Assembly (NCBI GenBank): GCA_934047225.1
Contig: OW203988.1
Location: forward strand, 744,001 to 808,000
Direction of reading: 5' to 3'
Source: Ypsolopha sequella
Lineage: Eukaryota > Arthropoda > Insecta > Lepidoptera > Ypsolophidae
DNA length: 64,000 bases
Shown in pieces: positions 1 through 10,732 of the stretch. The notes beneath the pieces are model-generated. The model ran no database searches. It was not told the origin of the DNA and saw only the letters and a list, made by a program, of their open reading frames with translations. The first letter of the stretch is position 1; each line of letters starts with the position of its first letter. Made by a program: the position numbers and the translations under genes.

Positions 1-953
1 TATATAATGAGACAGATGAACAGAGCTGAGACACTTGCGCGGATGAAGTAACAATGACTATGTTCAAACGGAATACGGAACTCTTAAATAAACACGAAAG
101 AGAAGAAAAAATATTTTTTTTTTTAAAAAACAACCTGTATATGAGCTGATACACCAACGTGGAACACCCTATATGTGTACCATAAACAATAAGAGCAGAG
201 ATGAGATGAAAAAACAAAAATTTTTTTTTTTACTATATTTGTGCTATATATATATCCGGTTAAAAAGCAGACAATAACACGATCAAACTGTCTGCAATAT
301 ATCATAACAGTATATTTACAACAACACATCAGTCGTCGAAAATTCTATTTATAGAATAAAATACCTACCTACAAGCCTCGAACGCGTAAACGAACAAAGA
401 ATGTATTTACCTCGCAGAAATCGGATCTAAATGAGCGGACAATCCAATGATGCAGATCAAACTTTGGTAACGTAATAATTCGTAAACGTAAACGTTCGTT
501 ACGTAATAACTTACGTATACGTGGGTTTTACGTATGTGCGTAACTTACGTAAATACACGAAATAAAGCAAATACTCGCACCGAAAAAATATCTCGCAAAA
601 TCTCGTAAAATTTGGGTTTAATAAAGAAGTATAGTGGACTGTAATAAACAATTGGGCTGAATGAATATACTTATGTTATCTGAGCTGAATAATAATAACA
701 AACTGAGTTTATTCTGTAAAGGGGCGGGGGGGGCCGAAATATGTAACCGGGTGAAAATGGACTGTAGTAAATCGACGGGGGCTGGTTCAAACAAAGTTAC
801 GGGCCGGCGGGAGGGAGGCGGGGGGTGATATAAACCAAAAATTTTCCGCTCGACGGACCAAAATTTTTCTTGTATTGAAAATGGACTGTAGGGGCTGAAA
901 AGGGGGCTGGTTCTAACGGTTCGAATTCGAAAACGGTCTCGAAGGATCAAAAA
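1..953 (-). mobile_element. BEL/Pao element, 5' internal leader (runs off window)
   Basis: This stretch is clearly related to 41560-42820, which lies directly inside the 5' LTR of the complete BEL/Pao element at 40107-43328. It is therefore read as the untranslated leader just downstream of the minus-strand LTR at 954-1403. It carries imperfect internal repeats containing the words ggactgtaataaa and gggggctggttc. The bases next to the LTR read, on the minus strand, as a run of T followed by a degenerate primer-binding site related to the one in the second copy. At 465-560 there is a cluster of acgtaa/ttacgt palindromes. No gag or pol coding sequence is visible before the window begins. Confidence 0.7.
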
Positions 954-1403
954 TGTAGCCGCTGGCTACAGGAATGCAGAGATGATGAAAGAGGATAAAC
1001 GGATGGGTTGACACGAGAGAATTGTGGGTAAACTGACTGACCTTGCTTTGGAATGTTGTTCTCGATGGCAAATGCGCTGTGCAGCGTCCCTCCTTGTTGG
1101 GATGATGCAGACGGCGTTTGTGTCAGGAATGTGCAGAAAGGGCAGTGTAGTAACGTGAACACTTCACTGGTATATAACACTGCGAACACAACACTGAGAC
1201 GTATGCGATATTGTTTGTGGCGTCGCGAATGTGTGTACACGTGTCACTCTCTAGAGAGTTCGGACGAAACAGAGAGAGTCCAGCGCCCGCGCGCGCCTCG
1301 ATCCGCGCGCGGCGGGGGGGGGGGGAGTGGTCATCCGCGCATGCGCACGCGAATGACACGTCATGTTCTAACGTCATGCTGGTAACGTAGTGTAGCGTGA
1401 ACA
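954..1403 (-). repeat. BEL/Pao 5' LTR, first copy
   Basis: The block starts tgtagccgctggctaca and ends gtagcgtgaaca, giving TG...CA ends on either strand. It matches the two LTRs at 40107-40617 and 42821-43328 over most of its length. It differs in the GC-rich part (about 1270-1350), where it has its own CG-rich sequence and a long G run, so it belongs to an older or different subfamily copy. The leader lies on its low-coordinate side, which makes it a 5' LTR of a minus-strand element. Its outer end sits exactly where the 27-bp minisatellite begins. Confidence 0.8.
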
Positions 1404-2029
1404 GAGTGTGTGCATGTGTTGTTTATAGGGGAGTGTGTGCATGTGTTGTTTATAGGGGAGTGTGTGCATGTGTTGTTTATAGGGGAGTGTGTGCATGTGT
1501 TGTTTATAGGGGAGTGTGTGCATGTGTTGTTTATAGGGGAGTGTGTGCATGTGTTGTTTATAGGGGAGTGTGTGCATGTGTTGTTTATAGGGGAGTGTGT
1601 GCATGTGTTGTTTATAGGGGAGTGTGTGCATGTGTTGTTTATAGGGGAGTGTGTGCATGTGTTGTTTATAGGGGAGTGTGTGCATGTGTTGTTTATAGGG
1701 GAGTGTGTGCATGTGTTGTTTATAGGGGAGTGTGTGCATGTGTTGTTTATAGGGGAGTGTGTGCATGTGTTGTTTATAGGGGAGTGTGTGCATGTGTTGT
1801 TTATAGGGGAGTGTGTGCATGTGTTGTTTATAGAGGAGTGTGTGCATGTGTTGTTTATAGGGGAGTGTGTGCATGTGTTGTTCATAGGGGAGTGTGTGCA
1901 TGTGTTGTTTATAGGGGAGTGTGTGCATGTGTTGTTTATAGGGGAGTGTGTGCATGTGTTGTTTATAGGGGAGTGTGTGCAAGTGTTGTTTATAGGGGAG
2001 TGTGTGCATGTGTTGTTTATAGGGGAGTT
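1404..2029. repeat. 27-bp minisatellite, block 1 (about 23 copies)
   Basis: The unit gtgtgtgcatgtgttgtt plus tataggggag repeats every 27 bases, for example at 1411 and 1438, with only a handful of point changes. Because 27 is divisible by three, every frame without a stop in the unit stays open on both strands. The resulting 213-223 residue translations have no other support as proteins. The first unit directly touches the BEL/Pao LTR. Confidence 0.97.
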
Positions 2030-2249
2030 CAAATTTCATTCAAAATTGTAACATAACAGATACATCTAAATCATTACAATAATATAGTTCTTAAATTAAA
2101 GCACTTACTTTCATACTTCTCTCTAACATTCTCTTACAAACATCTATCAGATAACTAATACGATCCACAAAAATATCACACTCTGGTGCTTCAGCGAGCA
2201 GGGAGCAGAATATGTCGAGTGCTCGCGCGACGGGCGAGTACTCGACATA
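2030..2249. other. Spacer between array blocks with a perfect-arm hairpin
   Basis: This is AT-rich unique sequence separating the two 27-bp array blocks. At 2212-2248 it contains an inverted repeat: atgtcgagtgctcgc faces ggcgagtactcgacat around a six-base loop, with one mismatch. No coding potential was seen. Confidence 0.7.
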
Positions 2250-2857
2250 GAGGGAGTGTGTGCATGTGTTGTTTATAGGGGAGTGTGTGCATGTGTTGTT
2301 TATAGGAGTGTGTGCATGTGTTGTTTATAGGGGAGTGTGTGCATGTGTTGTTTATAGGAGTGTGTGCATGTGTTGTTTATAGGGGAGTGTGTGCATGTGT
2401 TGTTTATAGGAGTGTGTGCATGTGTTGTTTATAGGGGAGTGTGTGCATGTGTTGTTTATAGGGGAGTGTGTGCATGTGTTGTTTATAGGGGAGTGTGTGC
2501 ATGTGTTGTTTATAGGGGAGTGTGTGCATGTGTTGTTTATAGGAGTGTGTGCATGTGTTGTTTATAGGGGAGTGTGTGCATGTGTTGTTTATAGGGGAGT
2601 GTGTGCATGTGTTGTTTATAGGAGTGTGTGCATGTGTTGTTTATAGGGGAGTGTGTGCATGTGTTGTTTATAGGGGAGTGTGTGCATGTGTTGTTTATAG
2701 GGGAGTGTGTGCATGTGTTGTTTATAGGAGTGTGTGCATGTGTTGTTTATAGGGGAGTGTGTGCATGTGTTGTTTATAGGGGAGTGTGTGCATGTGTTGT
2801 TTATAGGGGAGTGTGTGCATGTGTTGTTTATAGGGGAGTGTGTGCATGTGTTGTTTC
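2250..2857. repeat. 27-bp minisatellite, block 2, mixed 27/25-bp units
   Basis: The unit is the same as in block 1, but interspersed units have lost two G residues (tataggagtg instead of tataggggagtg) and are 25 bp long. The long and short units form an irregular alternation with one to four long units between short ones. The array ends abruptly at ttgtttctgacatggg, where LINE sequence begins. Confidence 0.95.
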
Positions 2858-3990
2858 TGACATGGGTCGTCGTGTTAAGTTAAAGGGAGCAGTTAAAGAA
2901 ATTTTCCCTAAAATATCGGTGCAAATAATTTTACAATTTATGGTTTTATGTAGGAAAATGAGATCATGCATACTGCGTCGGTTTCTTAGTGACGTCATTT
3001 TAAAAACCTGTAAACGCTGGTCGTATGGACATCTGTGTGAGATACCCGAGGACACGAAACCAAGATGTCTTGTGAAAGCACGCTGTATGCATTCAAGGCG
3101 TTGTGAGTAAACGGCGTAAGATGGGTTATATTCGTCCATGGTTCCAGGCAGAGGAGGCGTATTCCAGCGATCTTCGTATTTCAGAGCATTTTATAACAAA
3201 ATCTTCGTACGAAGGTTCGTCTTTCGTAATGCGTTTAATGAAACCTGACATTTGAGCTGATTTTTTTGCAACCGCATTGGAATGGAGGATGAATATGAGC
3301 TTTGAGTCCAGAGTGACTTCCAGGTCTTTGATCTCACTAACCTCTGTCAGTTCTTCGCCATTCAGATAGTAGGTTGGGATAAAAGGTGATCTTTTTCTGG
3401 TAAATTTAATATAGAACCATTTTTTCACATTTCATTTCATTTCATTATGGGAACACCAGTGTTGTAGTCTATTTAAGTCGCCTTGTAACAAAGAAAAATC
3501 GCTTGGGAAATTGACGGGCATGAAAATTTCGAGATTATCTGCGAATAAGTAATGTGAATTGACAATTATGAATTTATGAGGCGATATCGTTAATAAATAG
3601 AGAAAATAGTATTGGACCTAGGTGAGAAACCTGAGGTACCCCGGAGTCGGCATAATATAAGCTTGATTGAAAACCATTAACGGCTACAATTTGTGAACGT
3701 TTTTAAAGGTAATATATAAACCAATGGAGTAGGGATCCATTAATTCCATTCCGCTTAATTCCATCCATTAATTCCGCTTGTTTCGAGTTTGGCGATGAGT
3801 AAAGTCCATGCAAACAGAAACAACATCAACCTGGAGGCATCGACGTCACATATAAAGGAGACTAAGTTGGTTTAAGTAGAACGACCCTTTCTGAATCCGT
3901 GAGAGTTGCTGATGATGAGGTCTAAGTGACGGGTGACGATTAGTTAAATAACGGAGAATTGAGATAGGTCTATAATTTTGGAATTTTTTC
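2858..3990 (-). pseudogene. LINE (CR1/Jockey-like) reverse transcriptase remnant
   Basis: Reading the minus strand from about 3990 down, several frames together give typical LINE reverse transcriptase landmarks. NYRPISIL is near 3960, followed by a GFRKGRST-like segment, a SGVPQxSHLGP loop near 3620, and FADNLEIFMP where the catalytic YADD should be. Next come a thumb segment KDLEVTLDSKL (about 3340) and YDQRLQVFKMTSLRNRR (about 3050). Frames change several times and stops are present, so it is dead. The C-terminal end is cut at 2857 by the 27-bp minisatellite. Family placement rests on motif order only. Confidence 0.8.
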
Positions 3991-4477
3991 CTGAAGTCGA
4001 TTATGGAAGTGACAGAAAAGCTCTGAATTGGACCCCCTATCTATCTGAGACGCAAACAACGAAGCATTCCCTTCAAACCTTATTGAAACTGATTTAATGA
4101 CATACGTCTTATGTGTAAGTGTGTAGTGTAGTAGAATCGGACACGTCCAGTGTAGTAGAATCGGACAGACGTGTGTTAATTTGCTCCACAAATAAATAAA
4201 TAAAAAGTGTACATAAAGTGAATCTTTCGTTGAAAAAATATAAGTGTTATATTTAAAACCCCCTCGGTACTATTCTGTGACAAGTATTTTATGAATAAAT
4301 GAAGAAAAGCAGCCGAAAACAGCAAAATAACTACAACTCAATCAAGTAACACTCATAATCGATAACCGTCATTGTTGTTTATGTCTGACTCACACAACTG
4401 GCAAGCAACGTGACTAATAACTAACACTGTGAATGGCACGGAATAGATTCGCAAATTCGCTAGTCAACACAATAAGC
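3991..4477. other. No gene recognised
   Basis: This is AT-rich sequence upstream of the dead LINE. It contains a short two-copy direct repeat, gtgtagtagaatcggaca, at about 4125-4165. Nothing else could be assigned. Confidence 0.5.
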
Positions 4478-4562
4478 ATTTCAGTGCAGCGGTTGAAGCG
4501 TCACCCCAGACACGCTCGACACAAGTTCGATTCCAGCCATCGGAAATTCTTTTTTATTTTGT
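4478..4562 (+). repeat. Possible tRNA-derived (SINE-like) fragment
   Basis: The stretch has gtgcagcggttgaagcgtc resembling a degenerate RNA polymerase III A box, followed by aagttcgattcca resembling a B box (GGTTCGATTCC). A T run follows, which could terminate pol III transcription. The box spacing is close to that of a tRNA. It does not fold convincingly as a functional tRNA by eye, so it is offered only as a SINE head or tRNA pseudogene. Confidence 0.35.
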
Positions 4563-4798
4563 TATAATTTTCGTCATTACAATTTATCGTTTCTCGACAT
4601 AAACGTTAGTAGAAACGCAAGAAGCAACGCAAAAAAGAGGACAAGACTTCATAAACATGATATCATTGCATCATATTATATAGATATAGGTACACACTGA
4701 GGATAAAGTCTTTAATATTTAAGCTTCGTGTTTTTTGGTTGGGGTTTAATAAAATATAATATATAAATGTAAATGTACGTTATAAATGTACGTTATAA

Positions 4799-5896
4799 AT
4801 GTATCATATATATCGTCTTATGCTTAAATTGGAATACTATGGTATCAGAGGGAAAACCTTGAAACTATTTCAGTCATATTTACAAAATAGGAAACAATTT
4901 GTAGAAATTAAAACTCAAAAAGACCAAAATGAAGTAATTACTAAGTCTAGCACTGTCAACATAACGAGAGGTGTCCCTCAAGGCTCAATTTTGGGACCAA
5001 TTTTCTTTATTGTATTTACAAATGACTTAATCAATTATGTTATGCAAACGGTTAAATATTCTAAGCTGGTTGTTTTTGCTGATGATACAAACGCAATAAT
5101 ATCGTCTGAAAATCTTGAAGTCCTTAACATAAATGTAAATAATGCTCTCAAAGCTTTTGACACCTGGTTCAAAATTAATCAGTTAAAACTCAATGTAATG
5201 AAAACTAGTGCCATATTATTTAGGACCACGGCAGGAAACAGAGATACTTTGGAGATTTCAATGAATGGAGAAATCATCCGTTTAGACGAAGAGGTCAAGT
5301 TTTTAGGTATTCATATAGACCATTTATTAAATTGGAAAAATGAAGTAAATGCAATCGAAAATTCGATCAGCTCAGCATGCTACGCACTTAGGTCCTTACG
5401 AGATGAGATTGGTACTAAGGAACTGACTACAGTTTATTATGCTTTGGTCGAATCAAGACTAAGATATAGCATCAAATTTTGGGGAAACAGCTACGATTAT
5501 AATATGAAAAAAGCTTTCACAATTCAAAAAAGGGCAATTAGAACTATAGTCCGTATTCGGAATCAGGATTCATGTAAGGAACACTTTAAAATACTAGGCA
5601 TACTTACTGCCCCTAGCTTATACATATTGGTTCTTCTATCTGATCTTGTAAAATATCTTCACAAGGTTGAGAATCAAGATGAAAGGAAGATAAGATTAAG
5701 TTCTCGCCGCAAAGATTTGTCGACTGATTTGTATCCAAGATTGGAAATAGTTAAACATGGTGCGAGACACCAATCGATTGCTTTATTTAATAAGCTGCCC
5801 ACAGAGCTAAAAAGTATAACAGGTTATAATAAATTTAAAACGGAATTGAAGCAGTTTTTATTAAAACATTGTCTTTATTCAATAGATGATTTGTAG
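4799..5896 (+). pseudogene. LINE ORF2, C-terminal half with reverse transcriptase palm
   Basis: This 365-residue open frame begins within the reverse transcriptase domain of a CR1/Jockey-like LINE. It has GVPQGSILGP at residues 58-67 and the catalytic FADD at 93-96. The thumb motif KFLGIHID and the CR1-type C-terminal tail follow. The endonuclease and the fingers of the polymerase are missing. The upstream bases (TA-rich, with a repeated atgtacgttataa) are unrelated, so the copy is 5'-truncated, the usual outcome of incomplete target-primed reverse transcription. The methionine at 4799 is therefore not a natural start. The frame is otherwise intact through its stop at 5896, suggesting a fairly recent insertion. 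Confidence 0.85.
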
Positions 5897-6102
5897 GCAG
5901 ACTTGATTTTTTTGACTTGTTTAACTTTAAAAATTGTCTGACATGTATTTTGAAATTGTATTACCATATATTAACTATTGACAATAATTTATTTGTGTTC
6001 TTTTTAATTTTAGCTAGCATTAAGGTTTTAGTTTTAGTAATTTTATTCAAATACAATTTATATTGTTTGTGAATTAATAAATGATGATGATGATGATGAT
6101 GA
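5897..6102 (+). mobile_element. LINE 3' UTR with (TGA)n tail
   Basis: An AT-rich 3' UTR follows the reverse transcriptase stop and ends in aataaatgatgatgatga repeats at about 6075-6101. Short simple-repeat tails of this type mark the 3' end of many CR1-like LINEs and support the plus orientation of the element. Confidence 0.7.
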
Positions 6103-6257
6103 ACTTTGTAAAGTAAGAATAGCCGCCAGACCAGAGGGACGTAAAAAATGAAGAATAATGGTAATATTCGGAAAAAAGCTGATAAAAAACACAGAAAGTG
6201 ATACGTACTTCACGATTAATTATGCATAATAACAATAACAATAACATTACAAGACAT

Positions 6258-6317
6258 GAAATCTGAAGGTATTAGTTTAACGCCCCACAAATCTGAAGGT
6301 ATTAGTTTAACGCCCCA
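6258..6317. repeat. 30-bp tandem duplication
   Basis: Two perfect adjacent copies of a 30-bp unit containing ctgaaggtattagtttaacg. No further copies and no known function. Confidence 0.9.
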
Positions 6318-6779
6318 CAAATCGTGTGACAATTTCATTTATAAAATAGGTTTCGTATCAATACATTTGTCGGGCTACTTGGCGTATAAACTAAAACTAC
6401 GGTTTTACTTGAACTATTCACAAATTTTAATAACAAGTTATTATTTTCCTAGAATTTGTGTGAATTTTCGATAAACTATCATAATTATATAATGTTCAAT
6501 AGTTATTCAGGTTTTTGTTTCTTCTTAAGCCCCTCTAGTTTGAAGCCCTCGATACATAATATATATAAATAATAAGTATACCTATATATGTAAATGTGAA
6601 ACTTTACAAAGAAGAAGTAGGTATTTTTTACTGAAAGAAGGAAAATAAACTAGGTATCTGCACAGGAGTCGCGTAGATACTTTCATCTATATTTCATCAA
6701 ATTAACTAATTCCGTGTGAAAGGTAAGTCATTCGTTCCATTACGGGAGCTCATTGTGACTCTAATCTAAAATTCATTAG
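6318..6779. other. No gene recognised
   Basis: AT-rich sequence without coding potential or recognisable repeat. Confidence 0.4.
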
Positions 6780-6910
6780 CGTTGTGTCGCGAGTACAATT
6801 AGCATAATTCATAGAGGGGGCCGCGGGGAGCGGCGCGGCGCGCGGGCGGCGCGGACCGTGATTTAATAAAGTGATTATACCGAGCGAGCACTAGTGGACT
6901 GCAGATCGCA
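6780..6910. other. GC-rich CpG cluster
   Basis: Within AT-rich surroundings, about 6815-6862 is almost entirely G and C (ggggccgcggggagcggcgc and onward) with many CpG dinucleotides. Just upstream are attcattagcg and aattagcataattcat, which contain TAAT cores. It could be a regulatory or 5' exon remnant of a host gene, or part of an unrecognised element. The sequence alone does not decide. Confidence 0.4.
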
Positions 6911-8328
6911 AGTGCCGCCTTTTAAAGCTTTATCTTTCTAGTCGCGGACTGGAGATTGTGGACCGGGACCATGAGATGAGACCACTTCCTTATCTATTTT
7001 GATAGAATTTTACGAAAAAATATACCAGGCGCTGAGTTCTCGACATCTTAAACTCATACTTCAACTCATCTTTGCGTGCGGTCTTATGTGTAAGTGGGCT
7101 TGTAAGTACAATGTAAATATACGAATTTGAGCACACACCCAGCGTCACAAACTCAAGTGAAACAAACTAACGCTAACTCACGCACACATACCGCCGCGCG
7201 CAAAGATCAGTTGAAGTATCTGTACAAGATATGCTATACTACGTTTAGCGAGACGATGCAAATTGGGTCGTTCCCCCGACTGATACCTGCCGCCGCGTCA
7301 AAGGAAATGCCACCGTCTCGACTCTCGAAACAAAAGGAGCCGTCAACCACGAACTGCTCGTGATCTGACCCTTGTACCACTATAATGTGTAGTTACATTT
7401 TATAACATACATGTCGGAAGTAATGTTACTTAAAATCAAGTATCATAATACCTTAGGGGTGAATGGACCGCTTTGTATCATCTCTCGAAATAGCGTGTAC
7501 GTGAAAAGGAAAACAAGCATATTCTAGTTTTTCATCGAGATAAAAATCTTGAGCAGGCTCCTGGTCCTTTCGGGGTCAAGTGAGGAACAGACAGTTACAG
7601 CAGTAAAAACTCCTTTATCCCAGGACTCCTTTGTGTCTAGTTAATTGATTATGTCCGTCCGGGAGACGGGGGCGGGCACTCCTTTGTGTCGTGATACAGA
7701 GTGCAGGGTCAGGACTGCACACTGCTGTAGGTCACAGCGAGGATGAAAGTCATCATACTGAAAGAGTAGCTCTTGACGGGGGCTGGCTCGAAGAGTTAAT
7801 TTTGATAACGATGTGTTTTCCCTCGTAAATGTTAAAAATGTAATCAAAGAAAGGGTCTGTTAAAAAAATAAGTACCTATTGAGTGGTTTCGGCGCCAGAG
7901 CGCGTTGAGAAACAGCGATGTTTTGGCTGTTCTGTGAAAACGTCAAGAACGCCCGCTCCCATCCCCTGCATTTTGAAAAATATACTTGTCATCATCAAAA
8001 ACCCTTATACCACGTTAAAATACATTAATTTCTTACAAGAGACGTCTCCTTAATCAATTTTATCATAAGAGGTATCAAAGCGAAAATAACAAAAAATGCC
8101 TTCTGCGCCCTTCAGCGAAAACGACCTCTCCCACCTATCGTATCATCACTTTGAGTCTCTATAATAACGAATTAAGTGTGAGAACATGGTTACAAAGCAC
8201 AGATAAGTTGTATAGTAAAGTAAAGTAAAGTATGAAGAAATACCTGATGTCATGTGCGTGGTTATTTTATTTGTCTCTATTTAATTGCTGGTGGCCGAGG
8301 CAATATTTATATTTTTAGGGCACTAGAA
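6911..8328. other. No gene recognised
   Basis: Short open frames are present but none shows a recognisable domain or convincing start. The 78-residue frame at 7127-7363 opens with TTG. Two regions (about 7560-7850 and 8090-8150) have balanced base composition and may be decayed repeats, but no family could be named. Confidence 0.4.
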
Positions 8329-8488
8329 AGTCCAGGTATAGAGTCTTGGGCAATGAAAGGTCCAGGCAAAAACTCAGGGGCTGTGGAAGGTCCAAGCAAA
8401 GGTTCAGGGGCTGTGAAAGGTCCACGCAAAGGTTCAGGGGCTGTGGAAGGTCCACGCAAAGGTTCAGGGGCTGTGGAAAGTCCAGGCT
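8329..8488 (+). repeat. 30-bp minisatellite (about 5 copies)
   Basis: The unit ggtccacgcaaaggttcagg plus ggctgtggaa repeats every 30 bases from 8329, with GGTCC at 8359, 8389, 8419 and 8449. In the plus frame it reads as a 10-residue repeat of the type GPRKGSGAVE and closes with a stop at about 8490. It could be the tail of a real repeat-containing exon, but no splice or start context was found. Confidence 0.85.
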
Positions 8489-8599
8489 GAACAGTTGTTG
8501 CTGTTCTTGAACTGAAAAAATTGTAACAGAATGATTGTTATGGCAGATAAAAACAATTAGTAAAGACGCACAAAATTGTACACGAATAAATATCTTCTG

Positions 8600-8935
8600 T
8601 CGCCTCAGCTGCTTCTAGCAGTGGTACTGCAAGGGGCTTGTTGGCACGACCCTTAACATTGCTGGCACAGTTTAGTAGAGAACAGTCCTATTCGCCTACA
8701 CCCTCGTCGACCTTGATAATCTGTCTTGCATTTGCAAGATATAAGCTGAAGAAGCCTCTCGGCAGCTGAGTGTTTCAGTGTGGTAATGGGAATCAATCCA
8801 TGTTTTTCAGCTTCTACCCGCACTGATCTGGATCCAAGTAGTTTCTGAGCCACTGCTGCACCCGATGATAAACTCTGAAGGCATTTTGTTGAGTTGCAGC
8901 TTCAGCAGGCCGATTCTGCTCGTCACAAAATCTAA
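8600..8935 (-). pseudogene. Fragment of dispersed insect ORF with Cys-rich CXC-like tail
   Basis: On the minus strand, two frames joined by a frameshift give FRVYHRVQQWLRNYLDPDQ (about 8910-8840). They are followed by LLQLISCKCKTDY and a GCRRIGL segment (8853-8653). The spacing of paired cysteines (CKCK, GCRR, LCQQC) and the preceding WL-LDP motif match a family I recall as a widely scattered, unnamed arthropod ORF. Key cysteines are lost and stops intervene, so this is a dead fragment. The family match is from memory and should be checked. Confidence 0.5.
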
Positions 8936-9189
8936 GTTCAAGTTTTGTTTTCTTTAATTTTGTATGCATTTTCAAAATACCTATAGTTATTTGTCAAGAT
9001 ACAAGCAAAAATCTGAAAAAAGTGAGAAAATTTCGAGGTTTTTCGCATTGATTGTAATGTAGGCGACCTCTTTTATGTCAGCAACCTTGAAATTCTGATT
9101 CAGCGACCCAAAAACAATATAAAAACGCAGAGTTTTTTTTTTTGCAATTTGTTACGAAAGCGGGAGTTAAGAATACTGATTTACTGGAT
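8936..9189. other. Noncoding flank of the Cys-rich fragment
   Basis: AT-rich sequence with no open frame. On the minus strand it precedes the Cys-rich fragment and may be its intronic or leader sequence. Confidence 0.3.
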
Positions 9190-9285
9190 TAACATTCGTA
9201 GCATATTGCTACGCCGCGTCGTAGCACATTGCTACACTACGCCGTAGAACATTTCTACGCCACGCCACGCCGTAGCGTTTTATGG
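9190..9285. repeat. gtagca/tgctac palindromic repeat cluster
   Basis: Repeated near-palindromes such as cgtagcacattgctac and cgccgtagaacatttctacg lie in tandem. The same core words recur at 32945-32985 and in the array at 58322-58556, so this is a dispersed repeat family in the window. Confidence 0.75.
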
Positions 9286-9587
9286 TTTGTATGTATTTAT
9301 AGAAATACGCAAATGTTCGGATTCTTTCAGTTAAGAGCCGTTTACCAAGAAGATTGTAAAAACAAACCACATAAATAATACAAAGGTCTTGCAGGATAAC
9401 TATAAAGCAAATTTTTAATTTAAGTGTTCAGTTCTGGGTGTTTCACAAAAAGGGTTTTTTTTACAGTCCGCCTGCTAGAAGTCTCTTAAGTTGTAAGTAA
9501 CCCGCGGGCTGCATCATTGTCATCTACAATAATGTTTCAATATACTACAGGTAGCTATCGACTACATGCATGTGGACAAGGCCGTCT

Positions 9588-10390
9588 TAAACTATGCTGG
9601 AGCCCTTGGGCACACAAGAACTTGGGGTCCTTTTAGCAAGAGACGTAAGCGAATTATACTAACGTTTTTCTACTATGATCTTCTAATTTATTGTGGGTAA
9701 TCAAATATATAACATAATATGTCATTAATGATATGTCATAATGTCAGTTAGTATGCTGCTGGTTTTTTGGTTACGATTACGATAATGGTTTCTTTCGGAA
9801 TTTATATCGAGAAAAATCTTCTTTTACATCCTCAAAGTAATTTTTTAGAAGGATATCACTTTCTATGCACATAATTGACAAATCACTTAGTCTTTCTTGT
9901 AACATTGTTATTCATAATTCATTTTTTATTCTCTTAAGTTGCGAAAATGAACGCTGTCCACTACAATTGATAACCACTAGGCAAAGAAGTTTTGAGCTCA
10001 TATGCATTAATGTCTTCATAATAAAATTCTTCAAGTTCTTTGCATTTTTAGGTCAACTCGCCAGATTCAATTGTTGTTAACTGACTAAGAAAACTAAATT
10101 AAATTATCAATTTCTCAGTCTGAGATGATCCTTAAATGAAAGTATCTAAATGAAACTTTTCCTTGGCTCCCAGCTGTGCAGTCTGAGATGATCCTTAAAA
10201 AAATGATCCTGTACTGCAAATTATTTATAACGCTTTCTTTTTTCAACCCTAAAAATAAAAGTGAAAAAAGTGTAATGTGTCCGAGAAAAATGTTTGGAGA
10301 ATAAATGTGAGAGAAATTGTTGGTCCTTCAGGGCCCTCTGAGGATGGGGGCAGTGGGCAAAAACCCCTTGTGCCCTTATGGTAAAGATGT
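9588..10390 (-). mobile_element. hAT-type DNA transposon remnant
   Basis: On the minus strand at about 9905-9780, one frame reads ERLSDLSIMCIESDILLKNY followed by an acidic/aromatic tail. This resembles the C-terminal dimerisation region of hAT transposases and hAT-derived ZMYM/TTF-type proteins. The outer edges, gccgtcttaaactatgctgg at about 9593 and a gggcaaaaacccc region near 10355, resemble hAT-type degenerate termini, though no exact inverted repeat was established. Stops and frameshifts occur throughout, so the element is inactive. Confidence 0.5.
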
Positions 10391-10732
10391 TATAGCATGT
10401 GGAAGAACGGACAGACGGTCACCGTAGCTTCTCAGATCTAAGATTTTGTTATTTGTCAAAATATTCTGAAAGTGTTACGTGATACGATTTATTTTATTTT
10501 TTATTTGCATAAAATTTGTTATTCTTGTAACAAATTCATTCTTATACAGTAACCCGCTGCGTTAAACAAATTAAAATTAGAAAACCAGACAGAATAACAA
10601 AAGTATTAAAAAAAAATCAATAAAATTTAATCGTAACATTACAAATTACGATATTGCTAATTTCGGTCGCGGGTCCCTGTACCGTCTAAATAATATGCAC
10701 ATATGGCACCAATGGTCAATCGAATATCTTAC

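Noticed and set aside
1361..2056. Four overlapping frames of 213-223 residues
   Set aside because: Products of the 27-bp minisatellite in different frames and strands.
7127..7363. 78-residue plus-strand frame
   Set aside because: It opens with TTG, has no recognisable domain and no supporting neighbours.
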